Shown piece by piece: positions 22,205 through 35,576 of a stretch of 64,000 nucleotides of DNA. A program made the translations under genes and the position numbers. The number at the start of each line of letters is the position of its first letter. The stretch's first letter is position 1. The DNA comes from Cryptomeria japonica (Eukaryota > Streptophyta > Pinopsida > Cupressales > Cupressaceae): NCBI RefSeq assembly GCF_030272615.1, contig NC_081412.1, forward strand, positions 541,958,335-542,022,334, written 5' to 3'. The notes under the pieces were generated by a model. That model saw only the letters and a list, made by a program, of their open reading frames with translations. It did no database searches and was not told the DNA's origin.

Positions 22205-25181
22205 TGTGAGGCCTCGCCTCGACTCAGTCTGGCATTCAGTGGATTTTATATTTAGACTATTATGGATACTTTATTTTGATGCATTTTGAGACTTAGAACT
22301 TATATGATTTCAGGATTTGGATAGCATTGCTATGTTTTGATGATTTACTTATATGCTTTATGAGATAGAACACTACATGATTGTTAGATAGGATGATATT
22401 GCAATGATAAATGTCGTTATTGAAATTGCAGGACTTTACTATGATAATAGAACTATGATGTATGGTTAAGTTTATGTGAATTGGGATGAAATTGCTTTTG
22501 TGAAATTGCTTGATAAAAGATGTATTTAATCTGTGCAGATGAAAATTGTATGCAAGTGATGATGTGTATTGTTATTCCTTTGAATTAAATTATATGTGGA
22601 TATTTGAAAAGTACTAATGTGTAAATTGAGATGCGCAGGAAATTTACCATGTGACCATGGAAAATTACGGAGAACCAAACCTAGACTTATGTATGTTCGT
22701 AAGCCAGGGGTTGTCTATTTGGAGAGACAACACCCCGTTTGTGTTGTATTTTTATTCATAACAGTATATGCTGCATGAGTGTTAAGTGTTATTTAAATTT
22801 AATGTGTAAAAACCACAAGAGATGATTTCATGTTTTAATTTGTAAAAGTGTTTTATTTGTGTCACTTGACACATGTGTGGATTTAAGTTTAAATGTTTTA
22901 CCTTTGTCTCTTGGTGGGAAAGTGTTCGACTTTAGCTGTTTCAATTTATGTAACGTGATGTCATAAATACTTTGGGAAAAGAATTTTTGGAGAGGTCAAC
23001 ATATGTTTGACCCGGAAATAAACTTCAGAGGGGTTTAAAATGGGTTAAATGAACACCTAGGGGTAGTTTAATAGGGTTTCCTAAAGCCCATAAGGTATAC
23101 CTAAGGGTTAGGGGTAATTTTAGGCAAGTTTCTACTCCTAAGTGACCTTTTTGACACTTTAAAAATTGGCTTTTCTGAGTTGTGCGAAAATTGAAATTAG
23201 AAGTTTGATCTTAGTTCTAAACTTTCCTTTTCGAATGAGAGTCTTTTTCCCATTCTGTCTTACTTTCCTTTTTGAGTTTTAGAAACTTGTGAGAACTGAG
23301 AGAATGGGCTTCTTAAGCAAGAATTTGAGAATTTGAGGGTAATCACCCACTCTCCATTTTTGGAGACAAAGAAAATTTTGAATAGCATAGAAAAGATTGG
23401 AATAGAAAAAAAATTGGCTAAGGGTAGAAGAAGAAGATCCGTGGATTGGGCAGCTCTTCCTCAAATACCTTCATACCTTTGGGCAGAATAAGGTTGGTTC
23501 CATTATTCTTTAAAATGTCTTCTTTCTTGCATGTGTCTGGAAGTATGTTGGTGTAAGAAATCTGTGTTCTTGAATGTTTTGTTTTAGAAATTCATTTGAT
23601 ATTTTTGCATTATGGTTTGTCTGTGTTTTGGGAGTTTGCTCAAGACCTCTTACTCTTGGGAGAGAGGAGGATCTTGTGGGTGGTAGCAGTGACAACCCTC
23701 GAGTGAGAGACTCTCGTTTGAGAGCGATCACAAGGGATCTTTGTGTGACCCTTGCTGCATGGCCTGTTTGTGCAATGGGGGTCATAAGGAGGGATATAAG
23801 GCTAGAATGCCTTTGGGGGGCATAAGGAATAAGGGGTTGAGATTTTTGATGTATTTATTGTGCCATGAGGTGGCTACTTGTTTTCCATACTTGCAGTTCT
23901 CCTCAGGGTATTGGTCCACTACCACCCTTGAAAAAGGTCATCACCAAAGTGTGGTGCAGTGTAACCAAGTTTGGGAGTGTGTTTCCTACCTTCTATGTGT
24001 TTGCATGTTTGTTACCCGTCTAGGGCTTGGTTCTCCGAGCTCGAGGGTGGCTACCAGTTAGCCTAGGCTGGGAGGTGAGCACTCCATGGTCATATTTGTG
24101 TTCTATTATGCAGGAATGCCAGGAGAAAAGAATAAGAAAAGTGAAGGGTTGCAGAAGAATTATTGTTGAAGAAATTTAAATTCATTTGCAGTTATTAGTT
24201 TAATTTGATAGGAGAAATATACCCTCATTCGTCGAAATGAGAGGCAAATTGTAATTTTGAAAATAGACATGAGATTTGTTATTGTAGTTAAATAAAGAAA
24301 CATCCTGTATTTTTGTAGAAAATCGTTAGAGTTGTAAAAAGCTAGATATGCTTCTATTTCCTATTTTGAAAAAAAAAAAAAGGGGTTGCTTTTGATTGCA
24401 TGCAATAGTTTTTTTTGTAATATAAAAGAAAAATCAGTTTTATTTAATTTCGGTGTTTTCCTCTTATCTGTGAAATTGCCTTCATTCTACTTGCAGAAAA
24501 ATATGAGAAGTATTTAATGTTAGCATTTTAAATGAGTGTACGCATGTTGCTTTAAAGGTGTATATTGCAGTTTATTCTTCCTATTGTAAGATCTAAGTTT
24601 ATGGATCCTAGAAAATAATAGTTGCAAGAAGTGAAATTTCATAATTAATTGTAGGAATAAAATCTAAAGTATTTTCTCTCTTCTAATCCCATAACTTTAG
24701 TTTAATAAATTTTAGATTATTAAGTTGATATTAAATTCATTGATATCTGAAACTTTACCTAGTTGCAGAAATAGGAATCAAAAGCAAAGAGATAGTTGAT
24801 TTAAATAGAATCATAATCCGGTAGTTGTTGTTTCGAGTTCAATAAAGCTCTGTTAATTACTACTGAGTAGGAAGTAAATCTGAAGTTAATTTATTTAAAT
24901 CTACCATTATTTTATTGCAAGAAATAAACCTATAGTTATTTACTTTGTTGTTTTTTTTATTTACCTCAAACTTTAGCGAAATCATATTTATGCTTATGAT
25001 AATAAATAGAAAAAAAAAATCAGAGTATTAAAAATTTATCTAAGGAATAAAAAAAAAAGAGATATAATTTTTATCTAAATCCCTTTCTCACAAGTAGATT
25101 GACCCAAAAAAAAAACATTATACATTTCATTCATGGAAAATATATAAACATATATCAATGTATTTAAATATACATATAAAC

Positions 25182-25273
<92 letters not shown>

Positions 25274-25492
25274 TATCTAAATCCCTTTCTCACAAGTAGA
25301 TTGACCAAAACAAAAACATTATACATTTCATTTATGGAAAATATATAAACATATATCAATGTATTTAAATATACATATAAACAATTATATATATATATTA
25401 AAAAAAAAAAATTTAAAAAATTGATTTAGCGGAGGGGTTCGGCCGAGGGCCAAGCTCACTGTGCATTGCGCAGTGGCCGACGGCTGAGTCCA

Positions 25493-25578
<86 letters not shown>

Positions 25579-26928
25579 TTAAAAAAAAAAAATTTAAAAA
25601 TATAAAAAAATTTGATTTAGCGGAGGGTTCGGCCGAGGGCCGAGCTCACTGTGCATTGCGCAGTGGCCGGCGGCCGAGTCCACTGTGCACTGCACAGTGG
25701 CTGGCGGCCAAGCTCACTGTGCACTGCACAGTGGCCGGCGGCCGTGTCCACTGTGTAATGCATAGTGGTCGGCGGCCAAGCTCACTGTGCACTGCACAGT
25801 GGCCGGCGACTGTGTCCACTGTGTAATGCACAGTGGCCAGCAGCCGAGCCCACTATGCCCTGCACAGTGGAGACTACGGCGACGCCGACTCCTGCCTCTC
25901 GCCTCCTCCCTGTGATTGCTCATCCCGTCCGCCGCCCATGTCTGCCCTGCATGAAATTTGGTCAAAAAAAAATAAAGGGAAAACCCTAGCTCGGTTAGAG
26001 CTAGGGTAAAGAGGGAAATAAGCAAGTTTAAGGGGTTTTAAAAAAAAAATGTGTCAAAGAAGTAATTTTATAATATAATTTTAATTAGGGTTATTAAATA
26101 AAATTAAAAGTTTAACTCATTTAGTTTAGGGCCATTTGAAATAAGAAAATCCCTAATTAGGGTTGAAGGGCAAAATGGCTATTAAGTGGGAAAGATAATT
26201 TTGAAGATTATATATATATATATATAAACATACATAGGTTATGTTTTTTGGGTATGTATCTATATAGAGTTTTTTTTTGATATTTAAATACCTCTATAGG
26301 ATATTCTAATTAAGAAGCTTTTAAAGCAAAAAAAAAAAATATAAATAATATTAAAGAATAAAGCTTAGTTTTATTAAAAAAAAAAAAAAAAAGGGTATTT
26401 AGTGTGATAAATACTTAATTATGCCCTAGTTAAATTAATTAGAGCATTAAATTTTAAAATGTATTTTAAAGGGAGTAATTTAAGCACCTTCCATTTGAGG
26501 TTAGAATGGATAATTTTTAATTGGCTTCTAAAGACGAGTAATAGCTACTCGTAATTAATTTTGCCCATGTAAATTGAATTATCTAAATTAAATGGCACTT
26601 TAAACGATCATTACAATTATTGAATTAAAAATGGATGTTTAGACTATATAGTCTTATTGGAGATTGAATTTATCTTCATCTTCTATTTCTTTTAATGAGT
26701 TTGATTTAATAAATTTAATGACTAGGTATCTCGTGAAGATAAAATTAAACCATTTAGATTTCCGCAAATAAAATTTAATTAATAATCGATACTTGGTTCG
26801 TATCAAAATTAGCTCGAATATAGAAATGGCAAATACATTAACGCATGTCATGTGAGCGAACTTGTTAATTAATTAGTATTTAAAAAAAAAAAATCATTCC
26901 GTTTTTGCCCTAAATTTTGGGCATGACA
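22205..26928 (+). repeat. 5' LTR of the Ty3/gypsy element (4724 bp)
   Basis: It matches 31859-36257 nearly base for base apart from scattered transitions and expansions. The extra length comes from a duplicated segment (about 25064-25190 versus 25265-25400), two long TA runs (about 25186-25268 and 25495-25570) and more minisatellite units. Small frames inside (for example around 23574 and 23741) occur in both LTRs but show no known domain. Confidence 0.92.
25457..25870. repeat. GC-rich palindromic 34-bp minisatellite in the 5' LTR
   Basis: Units beginning CACTGTGCACTGCACAGTGG start at 25647, 25681, 25715, 25749, 25783 and 25817, with a partial unit at 25851. A single detached copy lies at 25457 beyond a TA run. 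CACTGTGCA/TGCACAGTG is a near-perfect palindrome, and GGCCGGCGGCC follows it. The array is far more GC-rich than its surroundings. Confidence 0.92.
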
Positions 26929-26931
26929 TTT

Positions 26932-26949
26932 TGGTATCAGAGCAAGGTT
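26932..26949 (+). promoter_or_regulatory. Primer binding site (initiator-Met tRNA type)
   Basis: TGGTATCAGAGCAAGGTT lies three bases after the 5' LTR end and matches the usual plant iMet tRNA 3'-end complement, TGGTATCAGAGC. Confidence 0.9.
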
Positions 26950-27099
26950 TCCACACTAGGAACCTTACTCCACTCACGTTTTGCCTTAGATTATTTAAAT
27001 TATTTTGCTAAATTGATTTTAACTGACTTTTGAATTTAATTGAATTAATATTATTCTAAAAGAAATTAATTAATTATTTTGCCTTATTTTCCTCTTAGG

Positions 27100-28404
27100 A
27101 TGCCTCCGACAACGTGACAAGCTCGCAAGCACAGACGGGGTCCTAGACGTGTGCGCATAGCACGCGAAGAGGTAGTGAGGGAGGCATCAGTTCCAGAGGA
27201 GAACCCAGGAGCACCTCCCGAACAGCCAAATGAACCTAACCAAGACATCTTAGCAGCAATATAGAATCTTATTAGCATAGTTCAGGAAAGGATTCCAGCA
27301 GAAAACCCTTATGTTAGAAGTCATGACTCTGGGAGTCATAGATCTGTTGATAGAGAACGAAGCAGGAGCCCAGCTCTGATTCTTGTAGAGAGTCAGGGTG
27401 GTAATGAGCCAGAGTCTGTGCATATGCCAGGACCACCTCCAGCGGTGGAACCAGTTTATTTTGAGAGAGCTCGTCGAGATCTAGGGGATCTTATCAGGGA
27501 GGTCATGCACCTCCAGCCACCATCCTTCGGAGGTTCTACCGATGGGGTAGAGGCTGAGGCATGGCTTCTGAGTCTTGAGAGGTGCTTTGCGTTGCATTCT
27601 TACGAGAGCAACCTGAAAGCACATGTCACAGTTCATCTTCTGAGAGGGTCAGCCTCCACTTGGTGGAGACAGGAAGAGTACAAATGCGGATTAGTTCCTG
27701 ATACTCTCACTTGGGAGATATTCACAGAGAGGTTCCGTGAGAGGTACCTATCAGAACACTTCAGGCAACATCATATAGACGAATTTCATGATCTCCAACA
27801 AAAAGGCTTGTCAGTAACCCAGTATGAGAGTAAATTCTTTGAGTTGTTGCCTTATGTAGATTATCTAAAGGATGAGAAAATTCTTGTAAACCGCTTCATC
27901 AGGGGATTAAATGCCGGTATAGCCGGGCCTGTTAGGATGTCCGCTCTAGAGAGCCTTCGGGTTGCTGTGGAGAAGGCCCTGATTGCTGAGGAAATTCAGG
28001 TCAGACCACAGGACAATAGGGATCGGTTTCAGAACTGAAATCCCGCACCTCAGACTTATGGATTCCAAAAACCACATTGGAAAGGAAACAACTGAAATTC
28101 TCAGGGGTTCTCCAAACCCCCTCCTCCACAACAGACACCACAGAACCAGAGGCAAAAGCCTCCATAGTATCAGCAGGGCTCCAAGCCCAAACAGTGGCAG
28201 ACTCAGGGATAGAGACGTGATCAGAGAGCACAGGGGTAGTACACACAATCGGCGAGGACTCAGCAGTCCTCCAGGGGTGGGTACAGCGGATCTAGTAGGA
28301 CAGGAGGTCAGGCCTTCTCTAGGCCTCAGGGTGCCCAGTTCCAAACACGGGGTGCTTGCTTTACGTGTGGAGCCATGGGGCATATGGCGAGGGATTGCCC
28401 TTAG
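27100..28404 (+). pseudogene. gag: Ty3/gypsy gag, broken
   Basis: The structural protein that packages element RNA. The ATG at 27100 opens the frame shared by the whole gag-pol. The middle part (27418-28038) is open and carries the retrotransposon gag core (SASTWWRQEE, FRERYLSEHFRQ, GLSVTQYESKFFEL). A CCHC zinc knuckle (CFTCGAMGHMARDC) follows near 28347-28390. In-frame stops occur at 27115 (TGA), 27262 (TAG), 28036 (TGA) and at several points up to about 28402. Most are explained by single C-to-T or G-to-A changes in CGA, CAG or TGG codons. Frame is otherwise preserved, so the decay is by base substitution. Confidence 0.88.
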
Positions 28405-31400
28405 GGACAGATGGCAGGGAGTCAGCGGATGGCCACTTCAGAGCCGACAGTTGGTGATATGGGCAGGTCCCATAGAGTATTCGCAACGGTTGACAACCGT
28501 CAAGCTGAGCATCAAGCCATGGTTATCGAATCTACAGGTATGATCAAAGGTAACAATGTATCTATTTTGTTTGATTCAGGAGCTATTGACTCCTTTATAT
28601 CTCCATTGGTTGTGGAGCATTGCAAGCTAGTGGCAACTAGATAGGGTGTCAGTTGGGAAGTGGAATTAGCTTCAGGGGCTAGAGTGTCAGTGGAATCAGA
28701 GGTTAGGGCATGTCAGCTACAGATTGGCAAGACCACCACTTTAGTAGACCTTAGAGTGACCCCACTTGGATCTTACGGAATCGTACTTGGCATGGATTGG
28801 CTTTATGCCCACAGAGCCAAGATGGATTGCCGCCTGAAAAAGATCAAGTGTGAGGATGATCATGGTTCACCCATAGTTATCACCGGGATTCAGAGGCCCG
28901 CGTCTCTTCGTATGATCTCCGCAATGCAGCTTAAGCGGAGCATGCGGAAGAGATGTCAGCTTTTTGCTATCACTATCAGTGACAGAGGAGAAGAGGAAGA
29001 AAAAGAAACATCGCTGAATGACCATACTATCCTTAAGGGATATTCAGATGTATTTCCTTCAGAGTTACTGGGAATGCCTCCCCGTAGAGAGATTGATTTT
29101 CATATAGACTTAGTACCAGGAGCCAAGCCAGTTTCCAGAGCACCTTATAGGATGACCACAAATGAGCTAAATGAACTTAAAATACAGCTTGAGGAACTCC
29201 TTGAGAAGGGTCATATTCGTCCTAGCGTATCCCCTTGGGGTGCACCTGTCATCTTCGTTAAGAAGAAGGACGGATCTCTCCGATTATGTATGGATTATTG
29301 GCAGCTAAATAAAGTAACTATCAAGAACCGATATCCTTTGCCTAGAATTGATGATTTATTTGACCAGCTTCAGGGTGCCAAAGTCTTTTCCAAAATAGAT
29401 CTGAAGTCAGGATACCATCAGCTAAGAATAGTGGAGAGTGATATCCACAAGACCGCATTTTGCACTAGATATGGTCACTATGAGTTCACCATAGTCCCAT
29501 TTGGACTTACGAATGCCCCAACAGATTTTATGAGCCTCATGAATGGGGTGTTTCGTATATTTCTGGACCATTTTGTTATTGTGTTTCTCGATGATATACT
29601 GATATATTCTCAAAATGAGAAGGAGCATGAGGAGCACCTGAAATAGGTATTGCAGTGTTTGCGGGATAATCAGTTGTTTAGCAGTTTGTCAAAGTGTGCT
29701 TTCTTTCGGTCTGAGGTCAAGTACCTTGGGCACGTTATTTTCAGTGATGGGATCTCAGTTGACCCATCAAAGATTAGGGCTATTATGGATTGGCCAACGC
29801 CAACCAGTGTGACAGAGGTCAGGAGTTTCATGGGCTTAGCAGGGTATTACCGACGTTTTGTCGAGGGATTCTCCAGAGTCGCACACCCTATTACTTCTCT
29901 TCAGCGTAAAGGGAAGAAATTTGAGTGGACAGAGAAGTGCGAGAAGGCCTTTCAGGAACTCAAGAAGGCACTTACTAGCGCTCCTATCCTTGTTGTACCA
30001 TATCCTACAGCCGACTTCATGGTTTGTACAGATGCTTCACTAGAGGGTTTAGGAGCAGTTCTTATGCAGGATGGTAGGGCCATAGCTTTCGAGTCTAGGA
30101 AACTTAAGACTCATGAACTTAATTATCCCACTCATGACCTTGAGCTCGCAGCAGTAGTGCATGCACTTGTGAGGTTGAGACACTTCCTTTTAGGTCATCA
30201 CTTCGAGTTGCATTCAAATCATCAGAGTCTTCAATACATTTTCACTCAGCCGAACCTTAATGCACGTCGGAGGAGATGGATGGAGTTCTTGTGCGAATAT
30301 GATTTTGACGTTCACTACATCAAAGGAAAGGAAAATGTAGTAGCAGATGCTTTGAGTAGGAGACGTCACAAGGTTTACACCATATCCATGGGCACGGATT
30401 TGAGAGACCGTATACTACAGCACTTGCCAGAGGATGGATGGTATGCAGAGGTTGGTCAGGTAATACGATCTCAGGTTACTCTAGAAGGGAAATATGTGGA
30501 TTATTCTTTGGAGTCCGATGGACTGTTACGCCACAGAGGGCGCATTTATGTACCTTCCTCCGGAGGGTTGCGAGAGTTCATTGTCATGGAGGCTCATAGA
30601 GCTCCTTATGCAGTGCATCCCGGGGTTAAAAAAATTGCATGCTGACTTGAGGCAGTTGTATCATTGGCCAGGAATGTGGTAGCTCATTGCTGAGATAGTA
30701 GCTCGATGCCTCGAGTGTCAGAGAGTAAAGGTGGTGCACCACCATCCCGGTGGGTTGCTCCAGTCTCATGCTATACCAGAGTGGAAGTGGGATACTATAT
30801 CCATGGATTTCATCATTGGTCTTCCTATGTCTTCTCGTCGCCATGATGCTATCTTGGTGACAGTTGACAAGCTGACCAAAGTAGCACACTTTTCACCAAT
30901 CCGTACTACATTCACAGCTCCGACAGTAGCACAGGTGTTCTTACGAGACATTGTTAGACTTCATGGCGTGCCCCGCAAGATTATTTTTGACTCTTCCTTT
31001 TGGAAGTCATTACAGGCAGCTATGGGCACTAAGCTCAATTTCAGTACAGCCTATCACCCAGAAACAGATGGACAGACAGAGAGGGTCAATCAGGTGCTAG
31101 AGGATATGCTTCGCATGTACGTCATGGATCATCAGACCCGATGGGAGGAGTATCTTCCCTTAGTGGAGTTTGCTACAACAATGGGCATCACACTTCTTTG
31201 GGGATGCAACCCTATCAGGCATTATACGGCAGGCCTTGCAGGACGCCCTTGAGTTGGGATCGCATAGAGGACAGAGTTGCTATTGGTCCTGAGATAGTTT
31301 GGGATATGGAACAGCAGGTGGATTTGATTAGGCAGCGTCTCAGAGAGGCTCAGGATAGACAGAAGAAATATGTTGATGCAAAGAGGATAGATCGTAGCTA

Positions 31401-31848
31401 CTTGGTCGGAGACAGAGTCTTCTTGAGAGTGCGACCGCATAAGAGTCCAATCCGTTACGGAAAGGGTTCTAAGCTCGCACCTCGTTTTGTAGGACCTTTT
31501 GAGATTCTTGAGAGGATAGGCCCAGTTGCCTACCGTTTAGCATTGCCACCTAGCCTGTCAAGCATCCACGATGTGTTTCATGTATCAGTTTTGAGAAAAT
31601 ATATCTATGATGAGTCTCACATTTTAGATTGGGATGCCTTGCAGGTGGAGTCGGACGGGCAGCTAGCTTTGGAGCCCATTTGCATTTTGGCACGCCAGAC
31701 GTTGGCCCTTCGAGGTCGAGAGCTGGACCAAGTAAGGGTCCAGTGGGATTGTTATGATGAGGTTATGGCTTCATGGGAGGATGCAGCACGTATGAGATCA
31801 GAATACCCCCACCTCTTTGATGAACTCCAGGAGGAAGTTCATGCCTAG
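28405..31848 (+). pseudogene. pol: Ty3/gypsy pol (PR-RT-RNase H-integrase), broken
   Basis: It continues in the gag frame. Protease is marked by ILFDSGAIDSFIS. RT (about 29080-29640) has LCMDYWQLN (usually DYRQLN), [10 protein letters not shown] and [10 protein letters not shown]. RNase H (about 30020-30360) has [13 protein letters not shown] and ends [10 protein letters not shown]. Integrase has an HHCC finger (H...H, CLECQ), SMDFIIGLP as first Asp, IIFDSSFW as second Asp with about six following residues missing, and TDGQTERVNQ with the Glu. Breaks are TAG at 28642 and 29644, a one-base shift in a poly-A tract near 30630, TAG near 30680, and a compensating one-base shift near 31175. It ends at TAG 31846-31848, directly before the polypurine tract. 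The reading frame order identifies Ty3/gypsy without doubt. Confidence 0.93.
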
Positions 31849-31858
31849 AGGGGGAGGG
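31847..31858 (+). promoter_or_regulatory. Polypurine tract
   Basis: AGAGGGGGAGGG abuts the TGTGAGG start of the 3' LTR, as expected for the plus-strand primer. Confidence 0.88.
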
Positions 31859-34800
31859 TGTGAGGCCTCACCTCGACTCAGTCTGGCATTCAGTGGATTT
31901 TATATTTAGACTATTATGGATACTTTATTTTGATGCAATTTGAGACTTAGAACTTATATGATTTCAGGATTTGGATAGCATTGCTATGTTTTGATGATTT
32001 ACTTATATGCTTTATGAGATAGAACACTACATGATTATTAGATAGGATGATATTGCAATGATAAATGTCGTTATTGAAATTGCAGGACTTTACTATGATA
32101 ATAGAACTATGATGTATGGTTAAGTTTATGTGAATTGGGATGAAATTGCTTTTGTGAAATTGCTTGATAAAAGATGTATTTAATCTGTGCAGATGAAAAT
32201 TGTATGCAAGTGATGATGTGTATTGTTATTCCTTTGAATTAAATTATATGTGGATATTTGAAAAGTACTAATGTGTAAATTGAGATGCACAGGAAATTTA
32301 CCATGTGACCATGGAAAATTACGGAGAACCAAACCTAGACTTATGTATGTTCGTAAGCCAAGGGTTGTCTATTTGGAGAGACAACACCCCGTTTGTGTTG
32401 TATTTTTATTCGTAACAGTATATGTTGCATGAGTGTTAAGTGTTATTTAAATTTAATGTGTAAAAACCACAAGAGACGATTTCATGTTTTAATTTGTAAA
32501 AGCGTTTTATTTGTGTCACTTGACACATGTGTGGATTTAAGTTTAAATGTTTTACCTTTGTCTCTTGGTGGGAAAGTGTTCGACTTTAGCTGTTTCAATT
32601 TATGTAACGTGATGTCATAAATACTTTGGGAAAAGAATCTTTGGAGAGGTCAACATATGTTTGACCCGAAAATAAACTTTAGAGGGGTTTAAAATGGGTT
32701 AAATGAACACCTAGGGGTAGTTTAATAGGGTTTCCTAAAGCCCATAAGGTATACCTAAGGGTTAGGGGTAATTTTAGGCAAGTTTCTACTCCTAAGTGAC
32801 CTTTTTGACACTTTAAAAATTGGCTTTTCTGAGTTGTGCGAAAATTGAAATTAGAAGTTTGATCTTAGTTCTAAACTTTCCTTTTCGAATGAGAGTCTTT
32901 TTCCCATTCTGTCTTACTTTCCTTTTTGAGTTTTAGAAACTTGTGAGAACTGAGAGAATGGGCTTCTTAAGCAAGAATTTGAGAATTTGAGGGTAATCAC
33001 CCACTCTCCATTTTTGGAGACAAAGAAAATTTTGAATAGCATAGAAAAGATTGGAATAGAAAAAAAATTGGCTAAGGGTAGAAGAAGAAGATCCGTGGAT
33101 TGGGCAGCTCTTCCTCAAATACCTTCATACCTTTGGGTAGAATAAGGTTGGTTCCATTATTCTTTAAAATGTCTTCTTTCTTGCATGTGTCTGGAAGTAT
33201 GTTGGTGTAAAAAATCTGTGTTCTTGAATGTTTTGTTTTAGAAATTCATTTGATATTTTTGCATTATGGTTTGTCTGTGTTTTGGGAGTTTGCTCAAGAC
33301 CTCTTACTCTTGGGAGAGAGGAGGATCTTGTGGGTGGTAGCAGTGACAACCCTCGAGTGAGAGACTCTCGTTTGAGAGCGATCACAAGGGATCTTTGTGT
33401 GACCCTTGCTGCATGGCCTGTTCGTGCAATGGGGGTCATAAGGAGGGATATAAGGCTAGAATGCCTTTGGGGGGCATAAGGAATAAGGGGTTGAGATTTT
33501 TGATGTATTTATTGTGCCATGAGGTGGCTACTTGTTTTCCATACTTGCAGTTCTCCTCAGGGTATTGGTCCACTACCACCCTTGAAAAAGGTCATCACCA
33601 AAGTGTGGTGCAGTGTAACCAAGTTTGGGAGTGTGTTTCCTACCTTCTATGTGTTTGCATGTTTGTTACCCGTCTAGGGCTTGGTTCTCCGAGCTCGAGG
33701 GTGGCTACCAATTAGCCTAGGCTGGGAGGTGAGCACTCCATGGTCATATTTGTGTTCTATTATGCAGGAATGCCAGGAGAAAAGAATAAGAAAAGTGAAG
33801 GGTTGCAGAAGAATTATTGTTGAAGAAATTTAAATTCATTTGCAGTTATTAGTTTAATTTGATAGGAGAAATATACCCTCATTCGTCGAAATGAGAGGCA
33901 AATTGTAATTTTGAAAATAGACATGAGATTTGTTATTGTAGTTAAATAAAGAAACATCCTGTATTTTTGTAGAAAATCGTTAGAGTTGTAAAAAGCTAGA
34001 TATGCTTCTATTTCCTATTTTGAAAAAAAAAAAAAGGGGTTGCTTTTGATTGCATGCAATAGTTTTTTTTGTAATATAAAAGAAAAATCAGTTTTATTTA
34101 ATTTCGGTGTTTTCCTCTTATCTGTGAAATTGCCTTCATTCTACTTGCAGAAAAATATGAGAAGTATTTAATGTTAGCATTTTAAATGAGTGTACGCATG
34201 TTGCTTTAAAGGTGTATATTGCAGTTTATTCTTCCTATTGTAAGATCTAAGTTTATGGATCCTAGAAAATAATAGTTGCAAGAAGTGAAATTTCATAATT
34301 AATTGTAGGAATAAAATCTAAAGTATTTTCTCTCTTCTAATCCCATAACTTTAGTTTAATAAATTTTAGATTATTAAGTTGATATTAAATTCATTGATAC
34401 CTGAAACTTTACCTAGTTGCAGAAATTGGAATCAAAAGCAAAGAGATAGTTGATTTAAATAGAATCATAATCTGGTAGTTGTTGTTTCAAGTTCAATAAA
34501 GCTATGTTAATTACTACTGAGTAGGAAGTAAATCTGAAGTTAATTTATTTAAATCTGCCATTATTTTATTGCAGGAAATAAACCTATAGTTATTTACTTT
34601 GTTGTTTTTTTTATTTACCTCAGACTTTAGCGAAATCATATTTATGCTTATGATAATAAATATAAAAAAAAAAATCAGAGTATTAAAAATTTATCTAAGG
34701 AATAAAAAAAAAGAGATATAATTTTTATCTAAATCCCTTACTCACAAGTAGATTGACCAAAAAAACAACATTATACATTTCATTCATGGAAAATATATAA

Positions 34801-35507
34801 ACATGTATCAATGTATTTAAATATACATATAAACAATTATATTTAAATATACATATAAACAATTATATATATACATTTAATTCATGGAAAATATATAAAC
34901 ATGTATCAATGTATTTAAATATACATATAAACAATTATATATATATATATATATATATATTTAAAAAACTATAAAAAAATATGATTTAGCGGAGTGTTTG
35001 GCCGGGGGCCGAGCTCACTGTGCATTGCGCAGTGGCCAGCGGCCGAGTCCACTGTGCACTGCACATTGGCCGGCGACCGAGCTCACTGTGCACTGCACAG
35101 TGGTCGACGGTCGTGTCCACTGTGTAATGCACAGTGGCCGGCGGCCGAACCCACTGTGCCCTGCACAGTGGAGACTACGGCGACGCCGACTCCCGCCTCT
35201 CGCCTCCTCCCTGTGATTGCTCATCCCGTCCGCCGCCCATGTCCGCCCTGCATGAAATTTGGTCAAAAAAAAAATAAAGGGAAAACCCTAGCTCGGTTAG
35301 AGCTAAGGTAAAGAGGGAAATAAGCAAGTTTAAGGGGTTTTAAAAAAAAATGTGTCAAAGAAGTAATTTTATAATATAATTTTAATTAGGGTTATTAAAT
35401 AAAATTAAAAGTTTAACTCATTTAGTTTAGGGCCATTTGAAATAAGAAAATCCCTAATTAGGGTTGAAGGGCAAAATGGCTATTAAGTGGGAAAGATAAT
35501 TTTGAAG

Positions 35508-35576
<69 letters not shown>

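Noticed and set aside
23279-24061. Small frames conserved in both giant LTRs (61, 91, 83 and 106 codons)
   Set aside because: They are conserved only because the LTRs are near-identical. They overlap on opposite strands, and no domain or codon signal was seen.
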